A stretch of DNA of 64,000 nt. Origin: Hemileia vastatrix (lineage: Eukaryota > Basidiomycota > Pucciniomycetes > Pucciniales > Zaghouaniaceae). Below are positions 58,174-64,000 of this stretch, piece after piece; position 1 is the stretch's first letter, and each line of letters opens with the position of its first letter. The notes below the pieces were generated by a model, which saw only the letters and a list, made by a program, of their open reading frames with translations, made no database searches and was not told where the DNA came from. The position numbers and the translations under genes are program-made. The stretch spans positions 1,364,001-1,428,000 of the forward strand of contig JASXTE010000005.1 in assembly GCA_030280995.1 (NCBI GenBank), in the 5' to 3' direction.

Positions 58174-58190
58174 TGGCGCCCAACATGGGG
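58174..58190 (+). promoter_or_regulatory. Gyp-C primer-binding site
   Basis: TGGCGCCCAACATGGGG lies 4 bases after the LTR end. The TGGCGCCC start is typical of retroelement primer sites and pairs with a tRNA ending GGGCGCCA. tRNA identity not determined. Confidence 0.8.
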
Positions 58191-58324
58191 TTCAAATTCT
58201 CTAGCTTCTGAAGAGACTTACTTGTTGGACTTCTGGATTTTGGTTTTCTGGTTGTTGGATTTTGATTGGTTGGTTATTTGGTGATTCTGGTAACTGGCCA
58301 AACCAGTACAGGATCTGTGGTAGT

Positions 58325-58458
58325 AGGGATCTAGGTATAGGGCTGAACCCTTTCTAGATCTGTTGTTTTTGTTTTTGTTTGTTGGTTTATCCTAGTAAAG
58401 GGCTGAACCCTTGTAGGATATTGTCAGTTGTCTGGTAAAGGGCTGAACCCTTGCAGAT
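58325..58458 (+). ncRNA. Three covarying stem-loops in the Gyp-C RNA leader
   Basis: The core AGGGCTGAACCCT occurs three times, at about 58,339, 58,398 and 58,438, each able to form AAGGG/CCCTT around CTGAA. The outer stems differ in sequence but pair: GATCTAG with CTAGATC, ATCCTA with TAGGAT, TCTG with CAGA. This is base-pair covariation within one leader, between PBS and the gag ATG. It suggests an RNA element for packaging, dimerisation or translation. The matching Gyp-B leader does not show it. Confidence 0.7.
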
Positions 58459-58484
58459 TTTATTGGTTTCTGGTGCTATTTGGG

Positions 58485-60959
58485 ATGTCTTCTCCATCTG
58501 GTGCTGGTGTTATTTCTGCTGCTGCTGATGGTGTCAGGCCTTCAGTAAGGATTCAAACTTGGGATGGGACCAAGTTTGTTGGTGATGATGTAAAGTGGTT
58601 TTTGGGAAGATATGAGGCTGCTGGTAGGATTGATAGGGCTTCTGATTTAGATATGGTGAAGCAGGTAATCTTTTTCATTGGTGATAGGGAAGTTGAGAAG
58701 GAGATTACTTGTATGGAGGGTTATAAGACTAGGGATTGGAAAAGGCTTAGTAGGGAAATGGTGGACAGATGGGGAGTCAGATATTCAATGGTGGATTTAA
58801 ATAAGGTTGTTGGAGAATGGCAAGTGCAGGATGGAATAACTTCTCTGGTGAGTTATAGGAAATTTGTTGGTAGTTTTGAAACTGTGGTGGAATATCTGGT
58901 GGAGGTAGAGGAATTGGCTCATGAAAATGCAGTCAAAGATTTATTTTGGTCCACTTTTGGGAGGGATGTTAGAATTGATGTGTTAAAGGAGTTGTCTAGG
59001 AAGAGTTTGATGAAAACCTTACCTAATGGGGAGCAGAATTTGCCTGCTTTTAAGGTGGTTAAAGAATCAGTGGAGTCTCACTTCAAGCCTTTGGCTGTGG
59101 ACAGTTATCAAGAAACCTGTACACAGTATGTCAGCAAAATTAATGAAGTTTTGGCTGATAATAACGATATTATGAAGAAGGCTCAGGAGGCAAGAAAAGC
59201 TCAGTTGGGGAAACTGGTTACTAAGGTGGATGAGAATGTGGAAAAGGAGATGGTGGATCAATTGGCTGACTTAACGAAGCAATTGAAAATTTTTGTTCAA
59301 GAAACTCAGAAGGCCAGCAGGGTTTCAGCTTCTTCTTCATCATCTTATTCAAGTAGAGGTTATGACAGGAGGAATGGTGGTACTGTTGATGTTTGGATTT
59401 GTTCCTACTGTAACCGGAAGGGACATAAGTCTAATGATTGTTGGACTTTGAATAGGGATCAGGATTCTGGTACAGTAAAATTTGATGGAAAGGTATTTAG
59501 GTTTCCTGATGGATCTTTTATCAAGCCCAGTGAAGGACAGGCTCCTTCGGATTTGGTGAGGAGGAATAGTATGGGTGAAAAGAGAGCTAGGTTTGAGGAA
59601 TTGCCTACTGTGGCTTCTTCTGGTACTGGAAATAATTCTGGAGATAAGGGGAAGGAAAAAGAGGTTAGTAAGGTTACTTTTTCTACTTCATATGGTAATT
59701 TGGAGTTATTAAAGGTTGTTAAGGCGGATGGTGAGTGTATTGCTGGTGTATATGATGTGGAGGCTGCTAGGAGGACGGCTGCTTCTAAAGCTAGAAGCAG
59801 TATTTCTAATCAGTTAAGGTCAAGAGCTAGAAAGGCGGATTCTAAGAAGGCTGAAGATCCCAAGAAGATTTATACGCCTGAAGAGATTCATCAGATGCAG
59901 AAGGGGATAGCTGATATGGGTCCCCCTAGTTTTGGTGCTTTTGATCTTAATGGTGATCCTATGCCTTTGGATGATGGTTCAGATTCAGAGGAGGATGTGC
60001 CTTTGGCTTCTTTGACTAGGCCAAGTTCTAGTGTGCCAATGGAGGGAGTTAGAACAACTGTTGATAGTTCTGGTTTGGTCTCTGTGGATGGAAAGGTTCA
60101 TGGGGATAATTCTGATGTGGAGATGTGTGATGTTGTGGGTAATGTGGGACCTCAGGAGTCTTCTAGGGCAAAGGTTGCTAGGAGTAAGGCTCATTATGAG
60201 AGGCCAGTGGTTTCTGGTCAAGAGAATGCTATGGATGTTGTTTTGGGAAGGGTGAATCAGCTTCAAATTCAATTATCTTTGGGTGAATTGTTCACTATCA
60301 GTCCAGCCCTTGCTGAAAAGCAGAAGAAGAATTTGACTAGGAGAAGAGTGGCTACCGGTGAGGTGGAGTATATGTGTGAAAATGTGGAGAAGTTTGGTAA
60401 TGAGTTGGAGACTCATTTTTCTGCTCCTTTGGGATATTTGGTGGTTTTTTTAAATGGCAAAGATGTGAAGGCATTGGTTGATTCAGGCTCACAAATAAAT
60501 TTAACCTCATTGGATCAAGCAACTAGTCTGGATTTGCCAATTAAAGCTGGTGTTGGAGGAAATCTCAGAGGGATAGGTGGGGATGCTACTGAGTTGATTG
60601 GTACAGCGGAGCATGTAAAGTAAGGTGTAGGTGGAGCTGTTGGAAAATTTCATTTTTATGTGGCTAGAGGAGCTGTGAAGACAGTTTTAGGAGGGCCATT
60701 TTTGATAGATTTTGTAGCCAAGATTGGTTATCAGTCTGGTGTTGGGATTAGTTTGGAGATTACTGGGGAGGATATGAGGCGGTTACATATGAGGTTGGCA
60801 CCCCCAGTTGATGAAGGTTGGGAAACTAGGCCTGGAGTTTCTGCATCTTGTCAGTGTTGCACTTGCACTAGGAAGAGAAAAGAATTGAAGTCCTCTTCTG
60901 GTGTATTTGAGGATAGTGGTGATCATTTTGTTGGTGACCCTTCTTTTTTAGGGTAGATA
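58485..60959 (+). CDS. Gyp-C gag-protease, interrupted by one stop codon
   Basis: I start at ATG 58,485 (MSSPSGAGVISAAADGV); the frame is open upstream but without an ATG. 712 codons to TAA at 60,621-60,623. Gag core residues about 15-260 (SVRIQTWDGTKF, VDRWGVRYSMVDLNK); CCHC knuckle CSYCNRKGHKSNDC at residues 306-319; acidic Ser-rich linker; protease ALVDSGSQINLTS with catalytic Asp at residue 666. After the stop the same frame continues to TAG near 60,957 with the rest of protease (GGPFLIDFVAKIGYQSG) and a Cys-rich tail (CQCCTCTRKRKE). In Gyp-B the stop codon is TTA, so a single TTA-to-TAA change splits the frame. Gag makes the particle; the protease processes it. The frame is otherwise well preserved. 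Confidence 0.88.
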
Positions 60960-62439
60960 GGGCTGATCAGTCTAGTGCTGTAATCTCTCCTCAAGAAGAA
61001 ATCCTGGATTGCCGTAGGTCAGCTCAAGTGGAGATATATCAAGTGGAATCTCAACTTTTTGTAGATAATATTACTTTATTATATCAATTTTCGTCAAATT
61101 ATTTGTCTGGTTTCAGTTTTTCTTCAAGTTTTTCTCTCAAGTTTATTTCAAGTTCTGAAGATGTTTTAGGGAAAATTTTGTTGGAGCGGAAAAGTTTTGG
61201 AGTGGTGGCAAATGGGTCTAAAATTAAGTCCTCCCAATTGTGCACTGCTAGGGTTTCTTCTACACCTTTCAAAAACATTACCTGGCCACACATGTGAGCA
61301 TTGGGGACACCCCTGGTTGTTTTTCTAGATATAGCAAGAAACCATTAGACAAAAATCAAGAAAAAAATCTCAAGATAACTGAAAATCAGCAAAAAAAATG
61401 TTTATGTAAAGATGTTGTCAGTAGGAAGGAGCCTACTTGGTTTACTGGTGGCCTCAAGCATGAGTATAAACTGCACAATAATTCTCAACTAATATCTCAT
61501 TCTGATTTCTCTCAAGAAAAATTGAAAATGCAAAAAAATAGTCTGAATAACAAAAAGCAAGAAAAGGTGTTTGTTGATTTGGGTTCTGTGATATGTGGTG
61601 ACAATTTGGTTGGTGGTTTTGTTGGCAACACTGGTGTGTCTGTGTCCAGTTGCAGAAGAGAGTTACTCCAGAATGAGGATAAAAGGCATGACTTTCTAGC
61701 TTCTGGTGGGGCATTCACTGCAGTGCAGAACCTATCTGAAGGTAACATGGACAGTCTCTGTGATGAGAATCCTGAACCTAATGATGATGATTATTGCCCT
61801 AGGGGTATTTTTGATTTGGTTTGTGATTTGGGTACTGGTGAAGTGGATGAGAAGAATTTGGTACGGAAAAGTTTTGGAGTGGTGGCAAATGGGTCTAAAA
61901 ATAAATTCCTCCCAATTGTGCACTGCTAGGGTTTCTTCTACACCTTTCAAAAACATTACCATGGCCACACATGTGAGCATTGGGGACACCTCTGGTTGTT
62001 TTTCTAGGAATAGAAAGAAACAATTGGACAAAAATCAAGAAAAAATCTCAAGATAAATGAAAATCAACAAAAAAATTATTTATGTAAAGATATTTTCAAT
62101 AGGGCTGAGCCTACTTGGCATGCTGGTAACCTCCTGCATGAAGATAAACTGCCAACTTTTTATACTTTTGATTATTCTTTTCTTATTTCTAAAAATAAAA
62201 ATCAGAATAAAAATTGTCTGCATAATGAAAAACTAGATAACAATATTTTTGAAAATTCCAATAATTCTGTTTCTAAAAACTTTAAAAAATTTTTTTCAAA
62301 AAAATAAAAATAAAAATAAAACTGATAAAATTTCTTAATCTGATTCTAATAATTCTTTTTGTAAAAATTCTGTTACTCTAAATTCTGATGAAGATGAAGA
62401 TTCTGTTGATGAAAGGAGCTCAATTCCTCAAGTACATGT
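60960..62439 (+). other. Gyp-C protease-to-RT spacer with a ~295-bp direct repeat
   Basis: Segments 61,181-61,475 and 61,858-62,155 are direct repeats 677 bp apart (CGGAAAAGTTTTGGAGTGG at each start; AAACTGCACAA or AAACTGCCAAC near each end). Translations share SSQLCTARVSSTPFKNIT. Each copy contains GGTTGTTTTTCTAG, which resembles a splice acceptor. Between and after them are AT-rich, Lys/Asn-rich frames. No domain recognised. Confidence 0.7.
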
Positions 62440-64000
62440 GGAAGTGGAAGCGGAAAAATATAAGAAGGTTGCTGTGAAAGTTAAACCAATCAATGAAGCG
62501 CTTCCAACTGGATTGAATCTGCCGTTGAAGAGACCACTTTTGTAAAGAGATCCATATGAAACTCCTTTAAGAAAGAATCCGCCTGAATTGTCTGAAACAT
62601 CAAGAATTACTTTTGATAGGATTGGTGTTGTAAATTTTGGACCAGAGGGTTGGTTATCTGCTGAGTAGATGAATTTGTTGTTGAATGTGATGGTGTTGAG
62701 GGAGAAGGCTAATTCATTTGTGGAAGAAGAGAGGGGTGTTTTAAAGCATTCTTATGGTGAACCTTACAAGATTCCAGTTGTTTGTCATGAACCTTGGCAA
62801 CTCAAGCCAATTCCGATTCCTGCTGCTCTTAAAGATGATTATATTGAAGTTGTTAGGGAAAGGATTAGGACTTGAATTTATGAACAATTGTCATCAAGTT
62901 ATTCAAGTCCAGTTTTCTGTATCAAGAAGCCTAATGGAAAGCTTAGAGTGGTTCATGATCTTTGGTAATTGAATAGGGTGACTATAAAAGATGCTGGTAT
63001 TCCTCCAAGTGCAGAGGAATTTTTTGATGCTTTTTCTGGAAGGGTATGTTATTGTTTGGGTGATATTATGGGGGGCTATGATGAAAGAGAATTACATCTG
63101 GATTCAAGACCTCTGACAACCTTTGATACTCCTCTTGGACGGTTACAGCTGACTAGATTACCTCAAGGTGCTACTAATTCTGTTGCTGTTTATCAGGCAC
63201 AAATGGCTTGGATTCTTCAAGATGAAATTCCACAGTATGCTGGAATATTTATTGATGATAATGGAATTAAAGGTCCTTCAACTGATTATGATAATGAAGT
63301 GTTGGAGGAGAATCCAGGTATTAGGAGGCTTATTTGGGAGTATGCAGTAACTTTGGAAAGGATGTTTTTTAGGATTGAAGAAGCTGGTTTAACTATTTCC
63401 GGTTCTAAATTTTCTTGTTGTGTTCCAGCTTTAGAGATTCTTGGTCATGAGGTGTGTAGGGAAGGCCAAATTATGTCAAAGAAGAAATTCAACAAAATTC
63501 AATCTTGGCCGAGACCTAGAAACACTACTGAAGTTAGAGGATTTTTGGGAGTATGTGTTTATGTTAGGATGTTTATTAGGGATTTCTAATTATTGGCTAC
63601 TCCATTGAGAAGGTTAACTAGGAAGGATGCTGATTGGGATTGGGATGAAGCTTGTGAAGAAGCTTTTGTTAAGTTGAAGAAGGTGGTTGGTGAAGATATT
63701 ATTCTTCATAAGTTGGATTATGGTGAAGGAGCTGGTAGGATTTATTTAGCTGTTGATTCTAGTCAGCTGGCTGCTGGTGCAGTGCTTTCTCAGATGGATA
63801 AGGGTGGTTATATTAGACCAGTTAGGTATGAATCAGTTTTTTTTACTGAGGTGGAATCAAGATATTCACAACCAAAGTTGGAACTCTGTGGTGTGGCAAA
63901 ATTTTTAAAGAAACTTCAAAATATCTTATGGGGTCAAAATTTTGAACTTCAAGTGGATGCTAAATCTTTAATTCAGATGATTAACTCACCTAGTTTACCT
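62440..64000 (+). pseudogene. Gyp-C reverse transcriptase and RNase H (partial, several stops)
   Basis: RT begins with VVNFGPEGWLSAE near 62,628. Substrate-binding blocks are KKPNGKLRVVHDL near 62,925, LDSRPLTTFDTPLGRLQ near 63,100 and LPQGATNSVAVYQ near 63,160; the catalytic IFIDDNGIKG is at about 63,247. RNase H begins near 63,640 (ACEEAFVKLKKVVGED) with LAVDSSQLAAGAVLSQ near 63,745, and runs to the window edge. Stops at about 62,667, 62,873, 62,967 and 63,587 sit where Gyp-B has sense codons. With so few breaks it is younger than Gyp-B, but this copy cannot make an intact RT by plain translation. Integrase would follow outside the window. Confidence 0.85.

Larger units (their letters stand above)
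56763..64000 (+). mobile_element. Gyp-C: younger Ty3/gypsy element (3' end outside window)
   Basis: 5' LTR 56,763-58,169, PBS 58,174, structured leader, gag-protease with one stop, spacer, RT and RNase H running off the right edge. It shares LTR start, PBS, gag and pol with Gyp-B but is a distinct subfamily: its LTR is 1.4 kb and its interior differs. It inserted in the Gyp-B 3' LTR and is the youngest layer at this end. Confidence 0.85.

Noticed and set aside
58428..58484. An upstream extension of the Gyp-C gag frame
   Set aside because: The frame is open, but position 58,428 is TTG, not ATG, and the stretch overlaps the third leader stem-loop. The first ATG, at 58,485, matches the conserved gag start.

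Overview
The window looks like a repeat graveyard from an AT-rich fungal genome, most likely a basidiomycete and plausibly a rust fungus (Pucciniales). The basis is the character of the Ty3/gypsy polyproteins (a reverse transcriptase with IFIDD at the catalytic site and a short CCHC gag knuckle of a kind I associate with basidiomycete elements), short introns with GTAAGT donors and CTGAT branch points, and the density of nested transposons. The organism call is inference. I see no convincing host gene, rRNA, tRNA or CRISPR array.

Left part (1-16,395). A Ty3/gypsy chromovirus family (here Gyp-A) is present twice. Copy 1 lies on the minus strand: a fully open gag-protease frame runs from an ATG at 2440 off the left edge, behind a leader with a primer-binding site and a 1.5-kb LTR (3025-4524). 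Copy 2 lies on the plus strand (10,682-16,367): a decayed gag-PR-RT-RNase H-IN-chromodomain remnant plus its 3' LTR. Between them is the 3' half of a second gypsy family (Gyp-B), which carries a solo LTR insertion and two antisense, intron-containing pseudogenes. The simplest history is that Gyp-B went into Gyp-A copy 2 and Gyp-A copy 1 then went into Gyp-B, with the missing halves lying left of the window.

Middle (16,396-40,798). A 10.5-kb terminal-inverted-repeat element (Palin-1; CACCACGGG ends, 3-bp TTT target duplication) contains no transposase but a tandem array of twelve ~606-bp units, each centred on a 46-bp palindrome. Next come a decayed Ty1/copia remnant (about 27,050-28,804) and a nearly full-length but decayed Gyp-B (LTR 28,805-29,867, gag-PR, RT-RH-IN to 36,609, then a ~3.9-kb 3' region that again holds the antisense spliced genes).

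Right part (40,555-64,000). The Gyp-B 3' LTR is split by a 15.5-kb CACTA-like element (40,799-56,274, target duplication ATA). That element contains three further inserts of related type: a 1.2-kb one, a 261-bp MITE, and Palin-2, a second copy of the 10-kb palindrome-array element in opposite orientation to Palin-1. The resumed LTR is broken again at about 56,763 by Gyp-C, a younger gypsy element whose LTR, primer-binding site, leader with three covarying stem-loops, gag-protease and RT/RNase H run to the window's end.

The least conventional features are: the palindrome-array elements with a one-to-one matched array in inverted orientation 20 kb away; a TIR design shared by several families in which a TGCTAGCA core is flanked by co-changing arms; the antisense two-module gene cassette conserved with its introns inside Gyp-B; and the covarying stem-loop triplet in the Gyp-C leader.
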